A stretch of DNA of 11,580 nucleotides. Source: Haloarculaceae archaeon. Lineage in GTDB: Archaea > Halobacteriota > Halobacteria > Halobacteriales > Haloarculaceae. The stretch spans positions 1 through 11,580 of the forward strand of contig JAHENO010000288.1 of the NCBI GenBank assembly GCA_018609945.1, written 5' to 3'. A program made the position numbers and the translations under genes. Shown piece after piece: positions 1 through 5,819 of this stretch. The notes under the pieces are model-generated. The model was not told the DNA's origin, ran no database searches, and saw nothing but the letters and a program-made list of their open reading frames with translations. Position 1 is the stretch's first letter. The number at the start of each line of letters is the position of its first letter.

Positions 1-483
1 GAGCCCGAGCCGGTCACAGATCGCGTCGAGACGGTCGTCGCGGTCGTCGACCTTGTCCATCTTGTTGACCGCCACCACCGGCGGGATACCGACGTCCCGC
101 AGGAAGTGAAAGAGTTCCACGTCGTGGGGCACCTCGTCGGGTCCCGAGTGGCGGTCGATGATGTCTACCGCCGCCTTCCCGTCGAGGACCAGAATTCCCA
201 CGAGGATGTTGTCGGCGTACTCCTCGACGTAGCGGACCACGTCGGTCTTGATCTCCTCGCGGACCTCCTCGGGGACACCTTCCATGAACCCGAACCCGGG
301 GAGGTCGGTGATGACGAAGTCCGGGCCCGCCCAGTCGTAGTGGTTGGGCTGCTGGGTCACGCCCGGCCGCCGGCCCGCCGCGAAATCGTGGCCGGTCAGC
401 TCGCGCATCAGCGTGGACTTGCCGACGTTCGACCGACCCACGAGGACCACCTCTGCCTCGCGATCCGGTCGCGTCCCGAACAT
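1..483 (-). CDS. engB: GTP-binding protein EngB, 3' end cut off by the window edge
   Basis: TRAFAC-class GTPase of the EngB (YihA/YsxC) family. Bacterial members help assemble the large ribosomal subunit; the archaeal role is presumed similar. Visible are 161 residues, and the C-terminus lies beyond base 1. The P-loop GRSNVGKST is at residues 16-24, the G3 motif DLPG at 60-63 within DLPGFGF, and the G4 motif NKMD at 140-143. The G2 threonine is probably T43. The ATG at 483 places the P-loop only 15 residues in, which suits archaeal EngB, which lacks the longer bacterial N-terminal arm. A TATA-like CCTTATCG lies about 27 nt upstream, inside the 33-bp gap after the upstream gene, so engB probably has its own leaderless transcript. 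Family identity is near certain; the ribosomal role is inferred from homologues. Confidence 0.95.
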   Translation of the reverse strand, partial: MFGTRPDREAEVVLVGRSNVGKSTLMRELTGHDFAAGRRPGVTQQPNHYDWAGPDFVITDLPGFGFMEGVPEEVREEIKTDVVRYVEEYADNILVGILVLDGKAAVDIIDRHSGPDEVPHDVELFHFLRDVGIPPVVAVNKMDKVDDRDDRLDAICDRLGL

Positions 484-505
484 ACTCCGGATTGGCCCCG
501 GAGAG

Positions 506-513
506 CGATAAGG
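506..513 (-). promoter_or_regulatory. TATA element of engB
   Basis: CCTTATCG on the minus strand, centred about 27 nt upstream of the engB ATG. That is the spacing expected when transcription starts at or next to the start codon. It sits in the short gap after the stop of the upstream membrane-protein gene, so engB need not depend on read-through. Confidence 0.6.
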
Positions 514-516
514 CTG

Positions 517-846
517 TCAGTTCCTGCTCGACTCTCCGAGCCGGTCTCTGTCTTGCAGGTACGCAGCCACGCCGATGACGTTCACGAGCGGGAGGGCAGC
601 AGCGTGGATCCAGACCGCCTCGACGTCGTCCCCCCGCCGGCGCATGTCGATCCAGACGGCGAGTGGTGCGATCAGGTCGATCGAGAGAAGGACCGCCGCG
701 GCGACACGCAGCCCCCGGGAGTACGACGAGAGCAGTGTCGTGTCGGCGACCAGGCTGTACGCGAGCACCGCGACGACGACACCGATGGCGACCAGTTCCG
801 GGAGCAACAGGAGATGGAGAACGCGGTCGGTTTCGGGGTCGGCCAT
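517..846 (-). CDS. Small three-helix membrane protein, function unknown
   Basis: A 109-residue protein that I cannot assign to a named family. Three hydrophobic segments, at about residues 13-33, 46-67 and 79-97, predict an integral membrane protein. The ends are charged: an acidic N-terminus (ADPETDR), a basic-acidic loop at 68-76 (MRRRGDD) and a polar tail. Third codon positions are strongly G/C, unlike the overlapping frames, which supports real coding. It ends 33 bp before the engB start and points the same way. A weak TATA-like ACGTTTCG lies about 28 nt upstream of the ATG, in the 154-bp region shared with the divergent DUF389 gene. No catalytic motif is visible. Sure as a gene, unknown in function. 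Confidence 0.8.
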   Translation of the reverse strand: MADPETDRVLHLLLLPELVAIGVVVAVLAYSLVADTTLLSSYSRGLRVAAAVLLSIDLIAPLAVWIDMRRRGDDVEAVWIHAAALPLVNVIGVAAYLQDRDRLGESSRN

Positions 847-968
847 CCCTCTGCCCTCCGGATGGCTCTCCGAAACGTCTTGCTACTTCGGCGGGCAATC
901 CGGCGGACTGGAACCGCGGTCCGGAGAAGACGGGTAGCCCGGTGACCGGAGCGATCGTCCCTCCAGAA

Positions 969-975
969 TATATTA
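969..975 (+). promoter_or_regulatory. TATA box of the DUF389 gene
   Basis: TATATTA is the clearest AT-rich run in the 847-1000 intergenic region. It is centred 29 nt before the GTG at 1001, so the transcript should begin at or next to that codon. This spacing also supports GTG 1001 as the real start. Confidence 0.75.
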
Positions 976-1000
976 ACCGGAGCCACCCGACCCGGCACAC

Positions 1001-2353
1001 GTGCGACTCCTCCAGGTCACCATCCCGGCGGGCAAGCGCGAGGCTGCGCTGTCGACTCTCGACGACGAGGGTGTCGACTACGCCGTCACGGACGAGACGA
1101 GTGGCCGCGAGTACGCCGCAGTCGCGTACGCCCCGCTGCCGAAAGGCGCCGTCGAACCCGTGTTAGAGTCGCTCCGGGAGGTCGGCCTCGGCGACGAGGC
1201 GATCACCGTGGTCGTCGAGGCCAACACCGTCGTCTCCCGGCGGTTCGAACAGCTCCAGGAGCGCTACGCCGAGGAGGAGGATCCGGACCGCATCGCCCGC
1301 GAGGAACTCACGGCTGCGGCGGGCAGCCTCGCCCCCTCTCTCCAGACGTACGTCGTCATGACCGTCGTCAGTGCGCTCATCGCGACGGCGGGGCTGTTGC
1401 TCGACTCCCCGGCGGTCGTCGTGGGGTCGATGGTCATCGCGCCCCTGGTCGGGCCGGCGATGGCAGCGAGCGTCGGGACCGTCGTCAACGACCGGGAGAT
1501 GTTCCGGCGCGGCGTCCGCCTGCAGGTCATGGGGCTCGTCGTTGCAGTCGCGACCGCCGCGGTCTTCGCGCTGGTGGTCCGGCAGACCCACCTCGTGCCG
1601 CCGCTCGCGGACGTGACCTCGGTGCCCGAGATACGCGAGCGGGTCGCGCCGGATTTCCTCTCGCTGGTGGTTGCGCTGGGTGCCGGCGCCGCCGGCATCG
1701 TGAGCCTCACTTCCGGGGTCTCGACGGCGCTCGTGGGCGTCATGATCGCGGTGGCGCTCATTCCCCCGGCCGCGACCGTCGGCATCGGCATCGCGTGGGG
1801 CGCGCCGCTCGTTTCGCTCGGGTCGGGCGTGCTCATGCTCGTGAACGTCCTCTCGATCAACCTCGCTGCCCTGATCGTGCTCTGGTACTCCGGGTATCGC
1901 CCCGAGCACTGGTTCCGGGAGGGCGACGCCAGGACCGCGACGATCAAGCGGGTGGGGGTGCTGGTGGTCGCCATCGTCGTCCTCTCGGCGTTTCTCGGCG
2001 GGGTGACCTACGACTCCTACACCACGGCGACGACTGCCGAGGACATCAGCGTCGACGCCGAGGAGGTTGTGACTGCCTTCGACGCGACCGTCGAGTACGA
2101 TGTCGAACTGCTCGACGTCCAGGTGGAGCACTCCAACGCGGTGGTGTTTCGCCAACCCCGGTCCGTCGTCGTGGTGGTCGGCGTCCCGCCCGATCGGTCG
2201 GTCACGGGCCTGGCCGACCGGATCGACGAGCGAGTCGACGAGACCGCCGGCCGTGACGTCCGCACGCAGGTCCGGTATGTCACCACCGAGGCGGCGCCAT
2301 CGACGACACGGACGGATCGCTCGCTGGCGGCGCCGGCCCCCGTTGCGGGATGA
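1001..2353 (+). CDS. DUF389 (TIGR00341-type) membrane protein
   Basis: A 450-residue protein of the DUF389 family, whose function is unknown. Residues 1-110 form a soluble N-terminal domain beginning MRLLQVTIPAG, typical of the TIGR00341 group. Next comes a membrane core with hydrophobic segments near 115-134, 137-158, 175-193, 219-237, 240-263, 266-296 and 315-335. The conserved stretch around residues 137-158 (PAVVVGSMVIAPLVGPAM) is the family hallmark, and PPAATVGIG at 255-263 sits in a later helix. Residues 345-450 form a soluble C-terminal domain with an Ala/Pro/Thr-rich tail. It starts with GTG, directly downstream of a TATA box at leaderless spacing; an upstream ATG would precede that box. 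The family is widespread in Haloarchaea and some bacteria, and transport has been suggested only loosely. No partner gene is evident nearby. Confidence 0.92.
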   Translation: MRLLQVTIPAGKREAALSTLDDEGVDYAVTDETSGREYAAVAYAPLPKGAVEPVLESLREVGLGDEAITVVVEANTVVSRRFEQLQERYAEEEDPDRIAREELTAAAGSLAPSLQTYVVMTVVSALIATAGLLLDSPAVVVGSMVIAPLVGPAMAASVGTVVNDREMFRRGVRLQVMGLVVAVATAAVFALVVRQTHLVPPLADVTSVPEIRERVAPDFLSLVVALGAGAAGIVSLTSGVSTALVGVMIAVALIPPAATVGIGIAWGAPLVSLGSGVLMLVNVLSINLAALIVLWYSGYRPEHWFREGDARTATIKRVGVLVVAIVVLSAFLGGVTYDSYTTATTAEDISVDAEEVVTAFDATVEYDVELLDVQVEHSNAVVFRQPRSVVVVVGVPPDRSVTGLADRIDERVDETAGRDVRTQVRYVTTEAAPSTTRTDRSLAAPAPVAG

Positions 2354-2500
2354 CCGTGTCCGGGGTCCTAAAGCGACCGAGAGACGGCTCTTGCGGAACA
2401 CGTCGAACGGGCGTCATCGACGCTGCACTACCCGTTCGAGCCTGCAGAGTGGCGAGTCACCGCGGTTCTCGATGGGAACGAGGTGCCTTTCGGCCGGTGA
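2350..2500 (+). pseudogene. Possible frameshifted or decayed small ORF after the DUF389 gene
   Basis: An ATG at 2350 overlaps the DUF389 stop as ATGA, the usual form of a translationally coupled downstream gene. Its frame reads MTVSGVL and then turns basic and protein-unlike. Removing one A from the AAA at 2370-2372 joins it to an open frame (2372-2497, stop 2498-2500). That frame reads as plausible haloarchaeal protein: SDRETALAEHVERASS, then YPFEPAEWRVTAVLDGNEV. About 70 percent of its codons end in G or C. The joined product would have about 49 residues. The second frame has no start codon of its own. It may be a decayed gene, a sequencing indel or chance. I recognise no family. Confidence 0.3.
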
Positions 2501-2514
2501 CGGACCCAGAGTGG

Positions 2515-2889
2515 TTACAGCAGGTCGTCCGGGAATCGGCCGTTGTTCGCGGCGAGCAGGTGGAGAACCGGTTCGATCTCCTCGAACTGTGGCCCCCGCG
2601 AGACCGTCCCTGTGTCCCGGTCCCACTCGATAACTCCCGCCTGTTGTAATTTCGGAAGGTGTCTGTGGCGGAGCTGGATTTCCATCTGCCGCCGTGCTCG
2701 TTCGTCGGAGCCTGAGCCAATCTCGGGTGTGGGACCCGAGTGATCCCCTCCTGGGTGCCGTGATCGTGCCTGGCCACGCGGCAGAATCGCGTCCGGGAGG
2801 TGGATGGAGTCAGTGTCGCACAGCGAAAAAAGGATACGTCTGCGGTCACCGTCGGCAAGCAAATTGAACAGCGTGTCCGTTGCCCCCAT
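2515..2889 (-). CDS. DUF7344-type winged-helix protein, probable regulator
   Basis: A 124-residue protein resembling the haloarchaeal DUF7344 domain, which is built like a winged helix. Residues 4-24 (TDTLFNLLADGDRRRILFSL) match the usual opening helix and the R-R-x-I/V-L signature. Residues 71-98 (LRHRHLPKLQQAGVIEWD, then DTGTV) match the recognition helix and wing: H-LPKL, then AGVI-W/Y-D. The middle stretch, about 35-68, is unusually rich in Gly, Arg and Ser and looks diverged from the family. The ATG follows an AT-rich promoter region with paired ATACTTAT elements. It shares its strand with no close neighbour and converges on the DUF389 gene. Related proteins are presumed DNA-binding transcription regulators; targets are unknown and autoregulation is only a guess. 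Confidence 0.8.
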   Translation of the reverse strand: MGATDTLFNLLADGDRRRILFSLCDTDSIHLPDAILPRGQARSRHPGGDHSGPTPEIGSGSDERARRQMEIQLRHRHLPKLQQAGVIEWDRDTGTVSRGPQFEEIEPVLHLLAANNGRFPDDLL

Positions 2890-2915
2890 GTACTCTAAGA
2901 CCTGGTTACAGCTAC

Positions 2916-2941
2916 ATAAGTATTTACCGCTCTATAAGTAT
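2916..2941 (-). promoter_or_regulatory. Promoter region of the DUF7344 gene with two ATACTTAT elements
   Basis: On the minus strand the octamer ATACTTAT occurs twice, at 2923-2916 and 2941-2934, 18 bp apart. The proximal copy is centred about 30 nt upstream of the ATG at 2889 and fits a TATA box. The distal copy could be a second TATA box, an activator site, or an operator half-site for autoregulation. Confidence 0.5.
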
Positions 2942-3043
2942 CCTACGGTTACCGGGTGTACTGCGTCCGCGGTTCCGGTATGCACCCAGTCGGCGAGCAC
3001 ATGAGACGCCCGATGACGGTTTCGCCAGGTGAATCGAGAGCAG

Positions 3044-3070
3044 AAGTACCGTCGTAGGCAGTCGGTACTT
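3044..3070. repeat. Inverted repeat between the DUF7344 and Nog1-type genes
   Basis: AAGTACCG at 3044-3051 and CGGTACTT at 3063-3070 form a perfect 8-bp inverted repeat around an 11-nt loop. It lies about 58 bp beyond the stop codon of the Nog1-type gene (minus strand), so it might shape the 3' end of that transcript. There is no oligo-T tract next to it, so it is not a typical archaeal terminator. The rest of the 238-bp gap (2890-3127) holds the DUF7344 promoter and nothing else I can support. Confidence 0.35.
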
Positions 3071-3127
3071 GCCACACCTCGTGGCCCGACGTCGCAGGCG
3101 AGCAGGTGGCGCGCAGTCTGCTGTGCC

Positions 3128-4093
3128 CTATCCCTCGAACGGCAGGTCCGGTTCGTAGCCCACCGCCTCGATGGCCGCCGCGAGGACCGCCTCGACGTTC
3201 TCGCCGTCGGTGACGCTCATGTAGTGGTCAGCCGCCACGTCCCGCGAGCGGTCGGCCTTGTTGCACACCGAGATGACCGGGACGTCGAAGCGCTCCCGGA
3301 CGTCCGCGAGCAGGTCGCGCTGGACGTCGACCGGGTAGCCGCACTCGCCGCTGGCGTCCAGCAGGACGAGCACTGCGTCGGCGGCGTGGGTCAGCGCGCT
3401 GACTGCCTGCGACTCGATGTCGTTGCGTTCGGCGGGCGGGCGGTCGAGCAGGCCCGGCGTGTCGACGAGCTGGTAGCGGATGTGTTCGTGCGTCACGTGC
3501 CCCACGTTGATGCGGGTGGTCGTGAAGGGATAGCTCGCGGTTTCGTTGTCCGCGCGCGTCACCGCGTTCACGAACGAGGACTTGCCGACGTTGGGGTAGC
3601 CCGCGACGACGATGGTCGGCTTCTCGGGGCGGATGTCCGGCAGGCCGCGCAGCTGTTCGCGTGCCTCGACGAGCGCGTCGATGTCGTCCTCGATCTCTTC
3701 GACGACGTCGGCCAGCCTCGCGTAGGCCTGCTTGCGGAGTTTGCGTGCCGTGTCCGGATCGCTCGACAGTATCCGTCCCTCGTACTCCTGGCGGATGTCA
3801 GTCGCCTTCCGGCTGGCCCACCCGAGTTCGTTGAGGTGGGTCCGGAGATCGTCGACGTCGGCGATGGCGTCGGCCAGGTCGCGGTAGAAGGGGTCCAGGG
3901 CGTCGAAGTCCGGCCAGCCCGTCACGACGTTCTCGAGGTTGTCCGAGAGGATGTTGGCCGCAGTCCCCAGCATCGACTGCTGGGCGTCGACGCCGGACTT
4001 TGCGCGGCCGGCGCGTGCTCCCCTGGAGAACGCTTTGTCGAGGAGTTCTTCGGCTGTCAGCGTCGCCGGCAACTCCTCGAAGGGCTGTGTCAT
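3128..4093 (-). CDS. Nog1-type (GTP-binding protein 1 family) GTPase
   Basis: A 321-residue OBG/HflX-like GTPase resembling archaeal NOG1-type proteins, which act in large-subunit ribosome assembly in eukaryotes. Residues 1-150 form a mostly helical N-terminal region (MTQPFEELPATLTAEEL at the start), including a charged helix pair near 115-148. The G domain carries G1 GYPNVGKSS at 165-173, the G2 TTT at 191-193, G3 DTPG at 211-214 and G4 NKAD at 278-281. The open frame extends upstream to 4483, but the extension is Arg/Pro-rich and antisense to the neighbouring gene. ATG 4093 also lies 28 nt after a TATA element, so it is the better start. It ends soon after the G domain, so it lacks the long C-terminal part of eukaryotic NOG1. 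Confidence 0.92.
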   Translation of the reverse strand: MTQPFEELPATLTAEELLDKAFSRGARAGRAKSGVDAQQSMLGTAANILSDNLENVVTGWPDFDALDPFYRDLADAIADVDDLRTHLNELGWASRKATDIRQEYEGRILSSDPDTARKLRKQAYARLADVVEEIEDDIDALVEAREQLRGLPDIRPEKPTIVVAGYPNVGKSSFVNAVTRADNETASYPFTTTRINVGHVTHEHIRYQLVDTPGLLDRPPAERNDIESQAVSALTHAADAVLVLLDASGECGYPVDVQRDLLADVRERFDVPVISVCNKADRSRDVAADHYMSVTDGENVEAVLAAAIEAVGYEPDLPFEG

Positions 4094-4117
4094 TGCCGAG
4101 CCGTAGACGATGGGGCC

Positions 4118-4125
4118 GTATAAGG
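4118..4125 (-). promoter_or_regulatory. TATA element of the Nog1-type GTPase
   Basis: CCTTATAC on the minus strand, centred 28 nt upstream of ATG 4093, consistent with leaderless transcription. It argues against any start upstream of 4093. It lies in the short region shared with the divergent DUF5518-type gene. Confidence 0.65.
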
Positions 4126-4200
4126 GCGTCCGTTGGTGGTCGCTCCCGTGCCGTCTGTCGGGCCGACAGCCTCTTTCCTGCAGGCTGCGAACGGACGGAC

Positions 4201-4566
4201 ATGACAGACTGGCGTGCCGTCCTGATCGGGTTTCTCGTGGGCGTCGTCTCCGGTCTCGTCGCATTCGCGCTTCCGGTGATCGGCCACGTCGGTGCCGGTC
4301 TGGTCGCGGGGTTCGTGGCGGGAATCGTCGCCGGCGGCGGCCTCGCGAGCGGCGCCTGGCACGGCCTGCTCGCCGGCGCGCTGGGCGGACTCGTCCTCGC
4401 ACTGCTGTTCGGCCTCCTGGGTGCGGTCGTCGGCCTCGGCCTCGGCGGTCCGGTCGGCGGGCTCCTCGGGGGTGCGGGCGCATTCGTCGCCGCTGTTCTC
4501 ATCGCGCTCGTCTTCGCCATCGACAGCGCGATCGCCGGTGCGGTCGGCGGGCTGATCGCCGGGTAG
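4201..4566 (+). CDS. DUF5518-type Gly/Ala-rich membrane protein
   Basis: A 121-residue, very hydrophobic protein resembling haloarchaeal DUF5518 proteins, function unknown. After a short MTDWRA start there are about four membrane segments near residues 6-26, 29-46, 52-80 and 84-119. They are dense in small residues with repeated GxxxG and GG patterns (GLGLGGPVGGLLGGAG at 78-93), which favours tightly packed helices. There are almost no charged residues within the core. ATG 4201 fits the first hydrophobic segment; the frame runs further upstream, but that part is arginine- and cysteine-bearing and unlike the family. A pyrimidine-rich CTCTTTCC about 27 nt upstream may be a weak TATA equivalent. 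Its stop codon directly abuts the hisE stop on the other strand. Confidence 0.8.
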   Translation: MTDWRAVLIGFLVGVVSGLVAFALPVIGHVGAGLVAGFVAGIVAGGGLASGAWHGLLAGALGGLVLALLFGLLGAVVGLGLGGPVGGLLGGAGAFVAAVLIALVFAIDSAIAGAVGGLIAG

Positions 4567-4875
4567 TCACCGCCGGTCGGCCAGTTCCGCCCGCAGGTCA
4601 CCGAGGTCCATCTCGTGCATCGCCAGCAACACGAGCAGGTGATAGACGATGTCTGCGGACTCGTGAGCGATGGCGTCGCGGTCCCCGTCTTTGGCCGCCA
4701 GCAGCAACTCGGTCGTCTCCTCGCCCAGTTTCTCCAGCACGGCGTTCTCGCCTTTCTCGTGTGTGAACAGCGACGCGGTGTAGGAGTCCTCGGGTAACCG
4801 CTCCTTGCGGTCCTCGATGACTGCGAACACTTCCTCGACGATGTCGTCGGTGTCCTCGCCGTGACTGTCGCTCAT
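4567..4875 (-). CDS. hisE: Phosphoribosyl-ATP pyrophosphatase HisE
   Basis: A 102-residue enzyme of histidine biosynthesis that hydrolyses phosphoribosyl-ATP to phosphoribosyl-AMP and pyrophosphate (second step, cytoplasmic). It belongs to the all-alpha MazG-like fold. The metal-binding motif KLGEETTE at residues 49-56 gives E52, E53 and E56, and the second motif HESADIVYHL at 71-80 gives E72 and D75. SYTASLF at 31-37 and the K-G-x-N pattern at 41-44 are also typical of HisE. The frame opens at 4917, but the ATG at 4875 (MSDSHGEDTDD) gives the usual length and acidic start. pdxT ends 62 bp upstream on the same strand and I see no clear TATA box in the gap, so the two may be co-transcribed. 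No other early his gene is present. Confidence 0.93.
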   Translation of the reverse strand: MSDSHGEDTDDIVEEVFAVIEDRKERLPEDSYTASLFTHEKGENAVLEKLGEETTELLLAAKDGDRDAIAHESADIVYHLLVLLAMHEMDLGDLRAELADRR

Positions 4876-4937
4876 ACCCGTACACTCGTGGCCGACGCCT
4901 TCAGACCGTCGAACCACCGGAATGCCCCGGTGACACC

Positions 4938-5537
4938 CTACGCGGTCTGTGGCGTCGCCTCGAAGAAGGCGAGGTCGTGAATCCGCGAATCGCCGGTGAG
5001 TTCCGGGTGGAACGAGGTGCCCACCACCGGCCCCTGCCGGACGGCAACCGGGTACTCCTCCCAGGTGGCCAGCACCTCGACGTCCGGGCCGACGTCGCTG
5101 ACGACCGGCGCGCGGATGAACACCGCGGGGAACGGCTCGTCGAGGCCGGTCACGTCGAGTGGCGCCTCGAAGCTGTCCTTCTGGCGGCCGAAGGCGTTGC
5201 GCTCGACGGTCACGTCGAGGACGCCCAGTTCGTCGACGCGGTCGTCCTGGGGGTCCGTCGAGGCGACGATCAGTCCCGCGCAGGTCGCGAGCATGGGCTT
5301 GCCGGCCTCGACGTGGGCGACAATCTCGGGGGCGATGCCCTCGCGGTCGAGCAGCCGCGAGATGGCTGTCGACTCGCCGCCCGGCATCAGCAACACGTCA
5401 CACTCGGGGACGATTCCGGCGGTGCGGATCTCGCGGACGTCGGGCTCCTCGCCGTGGGCACGCGCGGCGCGTTCGATGGCGGCGGCGTGTTCGCTGACGT
5501 CGCCCTGGACGGCCACCACGCCAGCGGTCAGACTCAT
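4938..5537 (-). CDS. pdxT: Pyridoxal 5'-phosphate synthase glutaminase subunit PdxT
   Basis: A 199-residue class I glutamine amidotransferase that releases ammonia from glutamine and passes it to the PdxS synthase to make pyridoxal 5'-phosphate. The family opening GVVAVQGDVSEH is at residues 6-17 and PGGEST at 52-57. The nucleophile is C86 within ATCAGLIV, with H177 and E179 in SFHPELTGD completing the triad. IRAP at 141-144 is also conserved. The frame extends to 5774, but the extension is arginine-rich and antisense-like; ATG 5537 gives the standard PdxT start. A T-rich CTTTTTCG about 28 nt upstream may act as its TATA element. pdxS is not in the window, so the partner must be encoded elsewhere. 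Confidence 0.95.
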   Translation of the reverse strand: MSLTAGVVAVQGDVSEHAAAIERAARAHGEEPDVREIRTAGIVPECDVLLMPGGESTAISRLLDREGIAPEIVAHVEAGKPMLATCAGLIVASTDPQDDRVDELGVLDVTVERNAFGRQKDSFEAPLDVTGLDEPFPAVFIRAPVVSDVGPDVEVLATWEEYPVAVRQGPVVGTSFHPELTGDSRIHDLAFFEATPQTA

Positions 5538-5560
5538 GCCAGCCTCTAGGGAGAGTCCGA

Positions 5561-5568
5561 CGAAAAAG
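5561..5568 (-). promoter_or_regulatory. Probable TATA-like element of pdxT
   Basis: CTTTTTCG on the minus strand, centred about 28 nt upstream of the pdxT ATG. The T5 run also lies 36-40 nt past the stop of the upstream small gene, so it could serve as an oligo-T termination signal for that gene. The two readings are not exclusive. Confidence 0.4.
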
Positions 5569-5602
5569 TTCCCGATTGTTCGCCGGTCGCGCCTCCGGCC
5601 GT

Positions 5603-5749
5603 TCAATCGTCCGCCACGGCTGCCGTCTCGGTTTCGGTCTCGGTTTCGGTCTCGGACTCGACGGTGGCTGTCAGTTTTGTCGTCTCTGTGCTGTCCGCCC
5701 CGGGCAGGGACGTGTACATGAACCCGCGGCTCGCGTTGTAGTTCGTCAT
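5603..5749 (-). CDS. Small 48-residue protein with Thr/Glu repeats, function unknown
   Basis: A short gene of 49 codons including the stop. The protein starts MTNYNASRGFMYTSLPG, continues through a threonine-rich middle (STETTKLTATV, about residues 20-30) and ends in a Glu-Thr alternation followed by AAVADD. It has no cysteine, no hydrophobic helix and is acidic, so it should be soluble or disordered. Evidence for coding: nearly all codons end in G or C, the repeat is a multiple of three, and a TATA element (CTTATGT) lies 26 nt upstream of the ATG. It sits 65 bp upstream of pdxT on the same strand, so co-transcription is possible. I do not recognise a family, and nothing shows a link to vitamin B6 synthesis. 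Confidence 0.65.
   Translation of the reverse strand: MTNYNASRGFMYTSLPGADSTETTKLTATVESETETETETETAAVADD
5626..5655. repeat. Five tandem TYTCGG hexamers
   Basis: The plus strand reads TCTCGG and TTTCGG alternately, five copies in 30 bp. On the minus strand this encodes the Glu-Thr alternation of the small protein. Slippage would add or remove Glu-Thr pairs without breaking the frame. Confidence 0.85.
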
Positions 5750-5771
5750 TGACGGGCATGGGAAAGTCTCG

Positions 5772-5778
5772 CACATAA
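5772..5778 (-). promoter_or_regulatory. TATA element of the 48-residue small gene
   Basis: Minus-strand CTTATGT, within GACTTATGTGC, centred about 26 nt upstream of ATG 5749. Almost the same core (CACTTATGTCC) stands at the same distance before the AAA+ ATPase gene, which supports its being a promoter element. Confidence 0.6.
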
Positions 5779-5819
5779 GTCTCTCCCTTAGTGTGTATAA
5801 TGGCGTATAATCAGACCAG

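Noticed and set aside
106..945. Long plus-strand open frame over engB and the small membrane gene
   Set aside because: It is antisense to engB, whose GTPase motifs are clear; the product has no recognisable domain and exists because high-GC coding DNA keeps opposite frames open.
1163..2401. Long minus-strand frame opposite the DUF389 gene
   Set aside because: The product is Arg/His/Asp-rich with no motif, while the plus strand encodes a recognised membrane family with proper helices and a TATA box.
2501..2649. Continuation of the plus-strand frame from 2350 through the DUF7344 3' end
   Set aside because: This part is the exact antisense of the winged-helix domain; only the region before about 2500 has independent coding character.
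2980..3057. 25-codon plus-strand frame in the 2890-3127 gap
   Set aside because: Codon use is not clearly haloarchaeal, and no TATA element or ribosome-binding site stands at a fitting distance.
3029..4123. Plus-strand frame over the Nog1-type gene
   Set aside because: Antisense shadow; all GTPase motifs are on the minus strand.
4094..4483. N-terminal extension of the Nog1-type GTPase
   Set aside because: Arg/Pro-rich, overlaps the DUF5518-type gene in antisense and would place the TATA element inside the coding region.
5538..5774. N-terminal extension of pdxT
   Set aside because: PdxT proteins start at MSLTAGVV; the extension is arginine-rich and overlaps the 48-residue gene in a different frame of the same strand.
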